Positions 1-5,609 of a stretch of DNA of 5,609 nucleotides are shown piece by piece. A program made the translations under genes and the position numbers. Origin of the DNA: Bryobacterales bacterium (GTDB lineage Bacteria; Acidobacteriota; Terriglobia; Bryobacterales; Bryobacteraceae); contig PKYZ01000043.1 of the NCBI GenBank assembly GCA_003132865.1, forward strand, positions 1 to 5,609, in the 5' to 3' direction. Each line of letters begins with the position of its first letter. The stretch's first letter is position 1. Below the pieces are notes generated by a model. The model made no database searches. It was not told where the DNA came from and saw only the letters and a program-made list of their open reading frames with translations.

Positions 1-72
1 CACGGTTTTGGTCACGCTGGTGCCCTCCGTCTGCGTCCCAAAACTCAGGCTGGTGGGGCTGAAGCTGGCCAC
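1..72 (-). other. Start of a third ASH domain, cut by the window edge
   Basis: Residues 1846-1869. The segment VASFSPTSLSFGTQTEGTSV and the following TKTV match the first strand of ASH domains (S-L-S-F-G-x-Q-x-x-G-T-S). It shows that the array continues past position 1, so the protein's C-terminal region lies outside this window. Confidence 0.85.
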
Positions 73-3000
73 CGGATCGATCACCGTGGCGCTCAGCGTG
101 ACCGTCTGCGGACTGCCGGGCGCACTGTCCATAATGCTCAGGGTCGCCGTCTGCGGCGTGTAGTACGGACCCGCGATAAAGGTAACCGAAATCGTGCAAT
201 GACGCCCCCCCGCCAGCGACTTCGGGCATTGATTGACTTCCACGAATTCGTTGGAGTCGCCACCCTTCACGATCGAAATGAGCGGACCGGTGATGGTTAT
301 GGGGGTTGTTCCGGTGTTGGTCACCGTGAAGTTCTCGGTCGTGAGGCTTCCCAGATACACCGTGCCGAAGCTGTAAGAAGGCGACGGAGACACGGTGAGC
401 GCCGAAATGAAGTTCGCCGTCACGGTCTCCGCCGCGGCGCCCATGGTGACGCTGGTTGAGGCGCTGGCGCTCGCTACCGCCACCGGGCTGGCGGTCCAAC
501 TCGAAAAGACGTAGCCCGCGCTCGGCTTCGCTACCAGAGGCACCTTCGTGCTCGCCGCGTAATAGCTGCCCGAAGCCGGCGTGACTGTCCCGCCGCCGCT
601 CGGACTCACCCCCGTCGTCAGCAAATACGAGGTACTGAACGAGGCCGTGTAGCTGGTCGTGCTCGCCGTAGCCGTCACTGAATGACTCAAGGCCCCGCCA
701 TCCGACCAGCTCGCGAATGTGTATTGCGTGCCGGCAACTGGCGTCTGCGGCGAGGTAGTCGCGATGGTGTGCTGCGAGTTGATCGTCCAGGTGAACTGCT
801 TGGCGCTCGTGTAGTTCGTGCCGTCCACCGTAAACGCCAGCCCTGCCGGACTGGTGCCGACGGTGACATTCACCGTGGACGGGTTCACCACCTGCGAATA
901 AGCCGCGCTGGTGCTGGCGCTAAAGTTGCCGTCGCTGCTGTACACCGCGTACACCGAATCGGTGCCCGCCGGGAGCGCAGTGGTGGCGCAGGTGGCGCTG
1001 CCCGATGCCAACGCCGAGGTGCTGCAACCGGTAATGCTGGTGCCCAGCGGAGACTGGAACGCAACCGATCCCGTGGGTGTGCCGCTGCCGGGCGAATTGG
1101 TTACCACGGTCGCCGTGCAACTCACCGACGCCGGATAGGTGGACGGATTGGGCGTACATCCGGTGACGGTGGAGGTGGTAGCGTCTTTGCTTACCGTCAT
1201 CGCATAGTTGCCGGTGCTGCCCGAGTAGGCGGTGTTGCCGGAATAGACCGCCGCAATCGTGTATGCGGAACCCGAAGCCGCGAGAGCCGTGGTGGCGCAA
1301 GTCGCCGTCCCGCTGGAGGTGAGGGGCACGGCGCCGCAGCCCGTAAGAGTGGTGCCGCCGGCGGTAAACTTCACCGTGCTGCCGGTGGTGCCGGGATTCG
1401 GCGTGACCGTCGCCATGAACGTCTCCGACTGGCCGGAGACTATGGGCGATACCGGATTCGCCGTGACAGCCGTGGTCGTGCCAGTCTGTGTGCCCGTGCC
1501 TGCGAGCGCGATGGTCTGACTCGCGGAGGGGCTGGCGTTGAGCGCGTTGTCGGTGAAGACGGCCGTGCTGGTGAGAGGATTGCCGGCAGTCTGCGGCTCG
1601 AAGCTGATGCTGACGTTGCAACTGGCTCCCGGCGTCAGCGCGAAGGTGCTGGTGCAGTCGGCGGGCGTACCCGAGCCTGCCACCTTGACGAAGTTGGTCC
1701 CGACGACCAGGCCGGGACTCACGGCATCCAGCGGCTGGTTGCCGATGTTTTGAATGGTGACCGATTGCGGGCTGTCGCTGCTGGTGCCGCCCACGTTCGT
1801 GGAGGCGAAGCTCAACGATGGCGGCTGCGAGCGGTTCACCTCCACCATCTGGTTGTTGCCGTTATACGAGACGAAGATATCGCCTGCTCCATCCACCGCC
1901 ACACCGTACGGGGCATCCGTGTTGTTCGCGATGATCGAGGTCTGGGCGCCGTAGGTCCCATTGCCAAGGTACGCAAGCTCCCACAAATAGCCGCTTATGT
2001 CATCCGCGACGAAGATATCGCCAGCTCCGTCCACCGCCACACCGGTGGGGGACTCTAGTCCGCTGAGTAGCGTGGTCTGGACGCCACCGGGCGTGACCTC
2101 CACCACCCGGCCGTTGCCGTAATCCGCGATGAAGACATCACCCGCTCCATCCACCGCCACGCAGCGCGGATAATTGAGTCCGCTGCCCACCGTGGTCTCG
2201 GTGCCGTACGTCCCGTTGCCCAGGTACGGAACCTCCACAACCCGGCTGTTGCCGAAATCCGCGATGAAGACGTCGCCCGCTCCGTCCACCGCCACTCCTT
2301 GCGGGCCGTGCAGTCCGAGCCTTGGCACGTCGGTCTGAGTGCCGTACGTCCCGTTGCCCAGGTACGGAACCTCGACGACCCGGTTGTTTGAAGAATCCGC
2401 GATGAAGACGTCGCCCGCTCCATCCACCGCCACGCCGGTCGGGTCGTTCAGTCCGCTGCCCACCGTGAACTGTGCGCCGCCGCCGGCCGGAACCTCGACC
2501 ACCCGGTTGTTGCCGGAATCCGCGATGAAGACATCGCCCGCCACATCCACCGCCACACCGCCCGGCGAGCTCAGTCCCATGCCCCCTGCGTTGACATTCA
2601 GCGTCGTCTGGACGCCCGGTCCGAAGGCGATTGCCGGCCCGTTGCCGATGCCGTAGATCAGATTGCTTGCCACCAGGTTGCCGGAGGAGCCGATAAGCTT
2701 GACGGCGCCCATGCGCAATCCGGGCGCCAGCGGGGCGAAAGTCACCTGCACGGCGCAGTTGGCCGGGCCGGCCAGGCTAGCGATGCAAGTGGTGCCGGTG
2801 CTAGCCGGCTTGAAATCCAGGTTGGGCGCGCCTTGGGTTACCACCTGCACCGGGTTGGTAGCGGCGAGCGTGGTGCCGGAGGGGATGTTGTAGTTCAGCG
2901 TGATGGCGTAGCTGCATGGCGCGGGCGTGGTCTGTCCGTTGGGGCAGACGTCGGCCGTCGGGACCGCGGCGATGCTGAAGTTGTTGGTTTCCGGACTGTT

Positions 3001-5609
3001 CGCTCCAGTGTAATTGCTGTCCGCCGCAATGCTGGCTTGCATGGTGTACGTGCCGGCCGCCGTGCTGGCGCCCGGAGTGAACGTTGCCGTGCATGTAATG
3101 GTATTGCCGCTCGCCGCGCCGCAACTGGTCGCACTGTAGGTGCCGCCGGTTGCGGTGCCGCCGATGGTCACCGCGCCCGTGGGGGCGGCGCCGCCCCCGC
3201 TCCAGGCCACGAGTGCCGTGATCGTTGCCGGTGCGTCCTGGCCCAGGTTTTCCGAGGCCGGGCTCACGCTGGTCACGTCAATCGTCGTCTGGGCCGGGTT
3301 GACCAACTGGCCGCCGCTCAACGTCCCCGAACTTCCGCTGTAGTTGCTGTCGCCGGCGTAGGTTGCCGTAATCGTGTTGTTCCCCACTGCGAGGCTGGAA
3401 GTGATGCACGACGCCGTTAGCGGATCGCCCGAGGCCGGAGTCGTGCCGCAGCCCGTATTCGCGCTCCACGTCACCCCCTCGCTTATGCTCCGCGGACGCG
3501 CCTGCCTCCCCCGCGCCGATACCCGGTTAGGCAGCGCGCCTTGCCCGTACTCGCCGTTGATGGTGGCCGTAAACGTTACCGACTGGCCGTAGAACGACGG
3601 ATTTGTGCCGGAGGTAACGACTGTGGTTGTGGTCGCCTGCGTAATGCCGAAGTTGTTGGTCTGCGTGCTGCTCGCCGGGGCGTAGTTGCTGTCGCCCGCG
3701 AAGCTGGCCGACATGGTGTAGGTGCCCTCCACCGTGTTGGCATCGGGAGTGAACGTCGCGCTGCACGTCATGGTGGCGCTCGGGTTGATCACGCTCACCG
3801 TGCCGCCGACATTATTTCCTACATACACGTAGCCGTTATTTGGGTCGAACGCAATCGCCGCAGGCCCCGAGCCCACGGAGATTGTGGCGACTACGGTGTT
3901 GCTGCCCCCGTCGATCACGCTTACGGTGCCGTCGCCGGAATTTGTCACATACACATCGCCGTTATTTGGGTCAATCGCAAGCGCATAAGCGGTCATTCCC
4001 ACGGGAATCGTGTCCAGTATAGTGTTGCTGCTCCCGCTGATCACGTTCACGCTGCCGCTCCCTGACGACGGCCCAGTATTTACCACATACACGTTGCCGT
4101 TATTCGGGTCGAACGCAACCGCCTGAGCTCCCGTGCCCACGGGTAAGGTGGCGACTACGGTGTTCGTGCTCCCGTCGATCACGCTCATGGAGCCTCCAAG
4201 GGTATTGCCTGGCACATACAGATAGCCGTTACTAGGGTCAAACGCAATCGAATAAGGGAAGAAGTTCACCACCGGTATGGTAGCGACTACCGTGTTGCTG
4301 CTCCCGGAGATTACACTCACTGTGGCGTTGCTAGCGCCATCATCGTTGGTCACATACATGTCGCCGTTATTTGGGTCAAACGCGAGCCCGGCGGGATACG
4401 TGCCCACGGGGATAGTGGCGACTACGGTATTGGTGGCCCCGTCGATCACGCTCACGGTGCCGTCATTATAATTTGACACGTATACATCACCGTTGTTGGG
4501 GTCAAACGCAATTGCGATCGGTTCCGTGCTCACGGGGACCGTAGCCACTACGGTGTTGCTGCTTCCGCTGATTACACTGACGCTATTGCTATTTTCATTG
4601 GCGACATACAGATTGCCGTTGGTTGAGTCAAACGCAAATGCGATTGGGTGCGTACCCACGGGGACCGTAGCCACTACAGTGTTGGTGCTCCCGCTGATCA
4701 CGCTGACGCTACCGCCCACCCCATTGGCGACATAGAGATTGCCGTTGCTGGGGTCGTACGCAATGGCCGTGGGTCTGGTGCCCACGGGGACCGTGGCGAT
4801 TACGGAGTTCGTGCCGATGGGCGAGCCGCAACTGGTGGCCCCGAGCGCGCCGCCGGGAGCGTTCGTCGAGATGCTCACGTCGCCCGCCGTGGGCGCAGTG
4901 CCCCCTCCCGTCCAGGACAATACCGCCGTGATGGTGGCCGCCGCGTCCTGCCCGTAGGCCTCCGAGGCCGGGGACACGCTGGTGACAGCCATCGTGGGTG
5001 TCTGGGGCGTGATGTTGACCGTTGCGGTGGTAGTAGCGCCGCTGGGCCAAGTGGACTGGATGACGCAAGTTGTTCCGCTCGCGCCATTCACGCTAACGGA
5101 AACGGAGTTGCCCGAAATCGTGCACGGGCCGGATAGGACAGACAGGGTTGCTCCTGCTGTCACGGTAGGCGTGAAGAGAGAACCGTAGCTCTCCGACGCA
5201 GGCGCGGAGAACTGATCGAGAACGCCGCAGATGTCGACTGTGTCCTGGCCTGGGCAGGTGGCGCCGGTCGTGTAGGGCGCCGGTGAGCTGCCGATGCCAG
5301 CCTGACCCGCGTTCGCCGCGGCGCTGCCGCCGAAGGTCACGTCTGAAGCGCTGGCGGTTGCGCCTGCGCCGGAGTAGATGAAGATGGCCCCGCCTTTGCC
5401 TTGGCCGTTTTGATTGCCGCTACCGCCGACGGCGGAGTTGCCGGTAAACGTGTCATTTGTTACGGCGAGTGTGCCGGCATATTCGAAAATCGCGCCGCCG
5501 AAGCCGGCAGCGCCACCACCGGGGCCGGTGTCGTTCCCTTGCCCGCTGCCACCCCCAAAGCCGCCGCTCTCCCCTGCGTTGAGTCCTTCGCCGCCGCCAC
5601 CGCCGAATC
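1..5609 (-). CDS. Giant multidomain secreted repeat protein (beta-helix, Ig-like, YVTN and NHL propellers, ASH domains), partial at both ends
   Basis: One reading frame runs through the entire window without a stop (1,869 full codons, first at 5607-5605, last at 3-1). Neither a start nor a stop codon is inside, so both termini are missing. The translation is rich in Thr, Ser, Gly, Ala, Val and Asn, with only about 15 Arg and 12 Lys, as expected for an exported beta-rich protein. Domains in order (residues counted from 5607): beta-helix 1-104, Cys linker 105-129, YDG/MBG-like 130-202, Ig A first half 203-265, YVTN propeller 266-608, Ig A second half 609-656, Ig B 657-771, Ig C 772-882, ASH-like 883-1005, NHL propeller 1006-1258, ASH 1259-1373, Ig D 1374-1473, Ig E 1474-1575, InlB-type region 1576-1733, ASH 1734-1845, start of another ASH 1846-1869. 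There is no enzymatic motif, transmembrane segment or visible signal peptide; the last would lie upstream of 5609. Extracellular adhesion or binding is inferred from the architecture. The architecture recalls large Acidobacteriota surface proteins, from memory only. Coding and strand are near certain; function is unknown. Confidence 0.96.
73..408 (-). other. ASH / choice-of-anchor D domain (second)
   Basis: Residues 1734-1845. It reads SPSPSYSFGTVYLGSLTTEN, FTVTNTGTTPITITGP, FVEVNQCPKSLAGGRHCTIS, VTFIAGPYYTPQTATLSIMD, SPQTVTLSATVIDP. The Y-S-F-G-T-V-x-x-G, F-T-V-T-N-T-G, Cys pair with C-x-I-x-V-T-F and final V-x-L-x-A pattern identifies an ASH fold. The loop between the two cysteines holds one of the few Arg residues. 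Confidence 0.92.
409..630 (-). other. Divergent InlB B-repeat-like domain
   Basis: Residues 1660-1733. It reads YLLTTGVSPSGGGTVTPASG, YYAASTKVPLVAKPSAGYVF, SSWTASPV, then VTMGAAAETVTANF. The order P-x-G-G-G-T-V-x-P, Y-x-A-x-T-x-V-x-L-x-A-x-P-x-x-G-Y-x-F-x-x-W, V-T-M-x-x-x-x-x-V-T-A-N-F is the signature of the divergent InlB B-repeat family, common in secreted and surface proteins and usually placed next to Ig or ASH domains, as here. Confidence 0.88.
631..882 (-). other. Beta-rich domain of InlB-repeat-associated type
   Basis: Residues 1576-1659. It reads PSTVNVTVGTSPAGLAFTVD, GTNYTSAKQFTWTINSQHTI, SPQTPVAGTQYTFASWSDGG and ends VTATASTTSYTASFST. The F-x-x-W-S-D-G-G motif and the T-x-Y-T-A-x-F ending are features of the divergent InlB-like region; in similar proteins this unit precedes a G-G-x-V-x-P repeat. 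Function unknown. Confidence 0.75.
883..1188 (-). other. Ig-like module E (Big_3-type)
   Basis: Residues 1474-1575. It repeats the pattern of module D: TTSTVTGCTPNPSTYPASV, SCTATVVTNSPGSGTPTG, SVAFQSPLGTSITGCSTSAL, SATCATTALPAGTDSVYA, VYSSDGNFSASTSAAYSQVV. It has four cysteines, two more than module D, the extra pair being near the start (VTGC and SCTA). D and E form a tandem pair on the C-terminal side of the NHL and ASH unit. Confidence 0.92.
1189..1488 (-). other. Ig-like module D (Big_3-type)
   Basis: Residues 1374-1473. It reads TTTAVTANPVSPIVSGQSET, FMATVTPNPG, TVKFTAGGTTLTGCGAVPL, ATCATTALAASGSAY, TIAAVYSGNTAYSGSTG. The sequence S-G-Q-x-x-T-F-x-A-T-V, then G-T-V-x-F, then A-x-C-x-T-x-x-L, then Y-S-G-x-x-x-Y-x-G-S is the diagnostic strand order of bacterial Ig-like domain 3. 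A possible disulfide is formed by TGCGAV and ATCATT. Confidence 0.93.
1489..1833 (-). other. ASH / choice-of-anchor D domain
   Basis: Residues 1259-1373. It starts PPSLSFASTNVGGTSSD, then SPQSVTIQNIGNQPL, later DCTSTFALTPGASCNVSISF and ends SQTIALAGTGT. The pattern L-S-F-x-x-x-x-V-G-x-x-S, Q-x-V-T-I-x-N-x-G, a cysteine pair around L-x-P-G-x-S-C-x-V-x-I-x-F, and a final L-x-G-T-G is the standard ASH-type Ig fold of bacterial secreted proteins. It follows the NHL propeller immediately. Confidence 0.9.
2201..2235 (-). repeat. 35-bp exact direct repeat, copy 2 (NHL repeat 3 loop)
   Basis: Identical to 2339-2373. The similarity continues beyond the exact match through the flanking blade codons, consistent with duplication of a whole blade or gene conversion between blades, not with insertion of a mobile element. 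Confidence 0.85.
2339..2373 (-). repeat. 35-bp exact direct repeat, copy 1 (NHL repeat 2 loop)
   Basis: This 35-base stretch is identical to 2201-2235, 138 bases (46 codons, one NHL repeat) away. It encodes the end of the VVEV strand and the YLGNGTYGT loop. A diverged third copy of the loop is at about 1978-1945. Confidence 0.85.
2593..2961 (-). other. Choice-of-anchor-D-like (ASH-like) segment leading into the NHL propeller
   Basis: Residues 883-1005. It begins with a cysteine-containing piece (DVCPNGQTTPAPCSYAITL), continues NIPSGTTLAATNPVQVVTQG and LDFKPASTGTTC, then has CAVQVTFAPLAPGLRMGAV, the pattern C-x-V-x-V-x-F-x-P-x-x-x-G-x-R-x-G typical of ASH-like or choice-of-anchor-D domains. 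It ends YGIGNGPAIAFGPGVQTTL directly before the first NHL repeat. In Acidobacteriota repeat proteins I recall this kind of segment commonly introducing an NHL propeller, so the pair is probably a conserved unit. The family assignment is by motif only. Confidence 0.7.
2962..3294 (-). other. Ig-like module C (intact sister of module A)
   Basis: Residues 772-882. It reads TSVSPASENLGQDAPATITA, SGGGAAPTGAVTIGGTA, ATSCGAASGNTITCTATF, then GTYTMQASIAADSNYTGA and TNNFSIA. It is an uninterrupted copy of the module that is split by the propeller upstream. The two cysteines (3123-3121 and 3093-3091) are ten residues apart, forming a tight hairpin-like pair. The close similarity to module A implies duplication of an A-type unit with module B in between. 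Confidence 0.85.
3295..3639 (-). other. Ig-like module B (Big_3-type) with an arginine-rich stretch
   Basis: Residues 657-771. It starts QATTTTVVTSGTNPSFYGQ, continues VTFTATINGEYGQ, then an unusual Arg-rich segment (3540-3481), then VTWSANTGCGTTPASGDP, and closes with GNNTITATYAGDSNYSGS and GGQLVNPA. The strands VTFTAT, TITATYAGDSNYSGS and a C-terminal V-N-P are the hallmarks of bacterial Ig-like domain 3, found in long arrays in soil bacteria. Cysteines in TGCGTT and TASCIT may pair. Apart from the Arg-rich loop the domain looks intact. Confidence 0.85.
3481..3540 (-). other. Arginine-rich 20-residue stretch within Ig-like module B
   Basis: Residues 690-709, between NGEYGQ and EGVTWSANTG. 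Five arginines occur in twelve codons (3525-3490), using CGG, CGG, AGG, CGT and CGG, while the whole 1,869-residue window has only about fifteen. The stretch is in frame and contains no stop. It may be an in-frame insertion of a short repetitive element or a naturally basic loop of this Ig family. I half-remember Lys/Arg-rich loops at this position in Acidobacteriota Ig repeats but cannot confirm it. Confidence 0.5.
3640..3783 (-). other. Ig-like module A, C-terminal half (resumes after the propeller)
   Basis: Residues 609-656. It reads SATMTCSATFTPDANTVEGT, then YTMSASFAGDSNYAPAS and TNNFGI. It matches the second half of module C (TITCTATFTPGASTAAGT, YTMQASIAADSNYTGA, TNNFSI). Together with 5001-4813 it completes one Ig-like (Big_3-type) domain. 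The second cysteine of the pair lies at 3765-3763, 355 residues after the first; 343 of those are propeller. Confidence 0.8.
3784..4812 (-). repeat. Eight YVTN-type beta-propeller repeats
   Basis: Residues 266-608: eight repeats of 40-46 residues with the consensus TNTVVATIPVGTxPxAIAFDPNNGxxYVxN, a variable loop, and VSVIxGS. Repeat spans: 1, 4812-4687; 2, 4686-4561; 3, 4560-4435; 4, 4434-4300; 5, 4299-4168; 6, 4167-4030; 7, 4029-3904; 8, 3903-3784. Loop length accounts for most size variation: repeats 4 and 6 carry longer Ser/Gly/Asn loops before VSVI or VNVI, and repeat 5 has an extra residue after PVV plus a degenerate YVPGN. The set starts at TNSVIAT and ends at VSVIN, exactly one period apart, so the number of repeats is whole and a closed propeller is plausible. 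YVTN repeats are known from archaeal surface-layer proteins and bacterial secreted proteins, where they form disc-shaped binding domains. Codons here are AT-richer than in neighbouring domains. Confidence 0.93.
4813..5001 (-). other. Ig-like module A, N-terminal half (interrupted)
   Basis: Residues 203-265. It starts TSVSPASEAYGQDAAATITA and runs through LSWTGGGTAPTAGDVSI to ATSCGSPIG, where the fold is interrupted by YVTN repeats. It aligns with module C (3294-2962), which reads TSVSPASENLGQDAPATITA, then SGGGAAPTGAVTI and ATSCGAASG. In module C the chain continues directly to NTITCTATFTPGAS, whereas here the equivalent continuation (SATMTCSATFTPDA) appears only at 3780, after the propeller. 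The first cysteine of the pair is at 4830-4828. Confidence 0.8.
5002..5220 (-). other. Small Ig-like domain, YDG/MBG-like
   Basis: Residues 130-202. It contains the pattern ATLSVLSGPCTISGNSVSVN followed by GASGTTCVIQSTWPSG and TATVNITPQTPT. The order 'value-of-gap, sequence stored, then VxVNGxxGTxxV' followed by a TATVNI strand and a Q-T-P-T linker is typical of small bacterial Ig-like (MBG/YDG-type) spacer domains that occur in series in large surface proteins. Two cysteines (in SGPCTI and TTCVIQ) are placed as a possible disulfide across the sandwich. Assignment to a named Pfam family is uncertain. Confidence 0.6.
5221..5295 (-). other. Short linker with two cysteines
   Basis: Residues 105-129 join the beta-helix to the first Ig-like domain. 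The sequence reads ...TTGATCPGQDTVDICGV and contains two cysteines (codons at 5244-5242 and 5229-5227 or very near). They could form a disulfide if the protein is exported to an oxidising compartment. I recognise no family here. Confidence 0.5.
5296..5609 (-). other. Parallel beta-helix segment with glycine-rich loops (PMP/pectin-lyase-like), partial
   Basis: Residues 1-104. Two repeat units begin with the same motif, GGAIFEY (about 5499-5479) and GGAIFIY (about 5391-5371). The first is followed by TNDTFTGNSA, the pattern of chlamydial polymorphic-outer-membrane-protein (PMP) repeats and related right-handed parallel beta-helices. Very glycine-rich stretches precede the first repeat (GFGGGSGQGNDTGPGGGG) and separate the two, probably as loops leaving the helix. 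The segment continues beyond 5609, so the helix is longer than seen here. In related proteins such helices sit near the N-terminus and act as extended surface or passenger structures. No polysaccharide-lyase catalytic residues can be assigned from these two repeats. Confidence 0.8.

Larger units (their letters stand above)
1834..2592 (-). repeat. Six NHL repeats forming a beta-propeller
   Basis: Residues 1006-1258: six repeats with the consensus GLxxPxGVAVDGAGDVFIADxGNNRVVEVP followed by a loop. Spans: 1, 2592-2461; 2, 2460-2326; 3, 2325-2188; 4, 2187-2068; 5, 2067-1933; 6, 1932-1834. Repeats 2, 3 and 5 share the inserted loop YLGNGTYG after the VVEV (or LWEL) strand. Repeat 4 has PRCVAVDG, with Cys in place of the usual Gly. 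Repeat 5 is degenerate in its last strand (DDISGYLWEL). Repeat 6 ends NNQMVEVN. Six repeats is the classic count for a closed NHL propeller such as Brat or the extracellular NHL domains. NHL domains bind proteins, nucleic acids or glycans; nothing here points to a specific ligand. The near-identity of repeats at the DNA level shows recent internal duplication. Confidence 0.95.

Noticed and set aside
1183..1200. Possible internal gene start (ATG at 1200-1198)
   Set aside because: It falls inside the last strand of Ig module D, with no stop before it and continuous domain sequence on both sides.
920..1621. Minus-strand open frame of 233 codons in another frame
   Set aside because: His, Arg and Gln-rich translation with no domain pattern, overlapping Ig modules D and E, which are convincing in the main frame.
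682..2058. Long forward-strand open frame of 458 codons
   Set aside because: Its translation is Arg/Gly/Ala-rich low-complexity sequence with no recognisable fold, and it lies fully antisense to well-defined Ig, ASH and NHL domains. It is an artefact of high GC content.
2055..2423. Minus-strand open frame with a repeated ATSSSRI/FRTWATGRTA pattern
   Set aside because: The repetition only reflects the repeated NHL DNA read in a wrong frame.
3460..3560. Frameshift pair explaining the arginine-rich stretch
   Set aside because: In the two alternative minus-strand frames the segment meets a stop quickly and shows no Ig-like strand, so an insertion or natural loop fits better.
4277..4735. Forward-strand hydrophobic repeat frames (TVATTVLLLPLITLTL type)
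   Set aside because: They resemble membrane segments but are the exact reverse complement of the YVTN consensus and share its 126-base period.
3784..4812. Regularly spaced repeats resembling a CRISPR or satellite array
   Set aside because: The period is about 126-138 bases, the repeats are imperfect and in frame, and they translate into YVTN blades.

Overview
The whole window is one protein-coding reading frame on the minus strand, open at both ends. Read in the frame whose plus-strand triplets begin at position 1, all 1,869 complete codons (5607 down to 1) are free of stops, and the translation is a continuous chain of recognisable extracellular domains. The true start lies beyond 5609 and the true stop lies before position 1. 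I see no RNA gene, promoter, terminator, mobile element or CRISPR array. The forward-strand open frames and the other minus-strand open frames are shadows of this GC-rich gene.

The encoded product is part of a giant, presumably secreted or surface-attached, repeat protein of about 1,870 or more residues. Domain order from the N-terminal side (high coordinates) to the C-terminal side is as follows. First comes a glycine-rich parallel beta-helix segment with two GGAI-type repeats (5609-5296), then a short linker with two cysteines (5295-5221) and a small Ig-like or YDG/MBG-like domain (5220-5002). Next is Ig-like module A, split into two halves (5001-4813 and 3783-3640) by eight YVTN-type beta-propeller repeats (4812-3784). 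Ig-like module B (3639-3295) follows and carries an odd arginine-rich stretch, then Ig-like module C (3294-2962), a sister of A, and a choice-of-anchor-D-like (ASH-like) segment (2961-2593). A six-repeat NHL beta-propeller (2592-1834) is followed by an ASH domain (1833-1489), Ig-like modules D and E (1488-883), two domains that include a divergent InlB-type repeat (882-409), a second ASH domain (408-73) and the beginning of a third (72-1).

The high GC content and this mixture (PMP-like beta-helix, Big_3-type Ig repeats, NHL, YVTN, ASH) resemble the very large repeat proteins of Acidobacteriota (Solibacter, Bryobacter and Terriglobus-type soil bacteria). That assignment rests on remembered family architecture, not on a search. 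No catalytic domain is visible. The likely role is structural or binding (adhesion, or carbohydrate or protein recognition outside the cell), but nothing here identifies a ligand.

The most interesting feature is the nested architecture. A complete, integer number of YVTN repeats has been placed inside an Ig-like domain, between two cysteines that lie only ten residues apart in the sister domain C. The propeller segment is also AT-richer than its surroundings. The second oddity is a 20-residue arginine-rich segment in module B (3540-3481), which holds a third of all arginines in the window.
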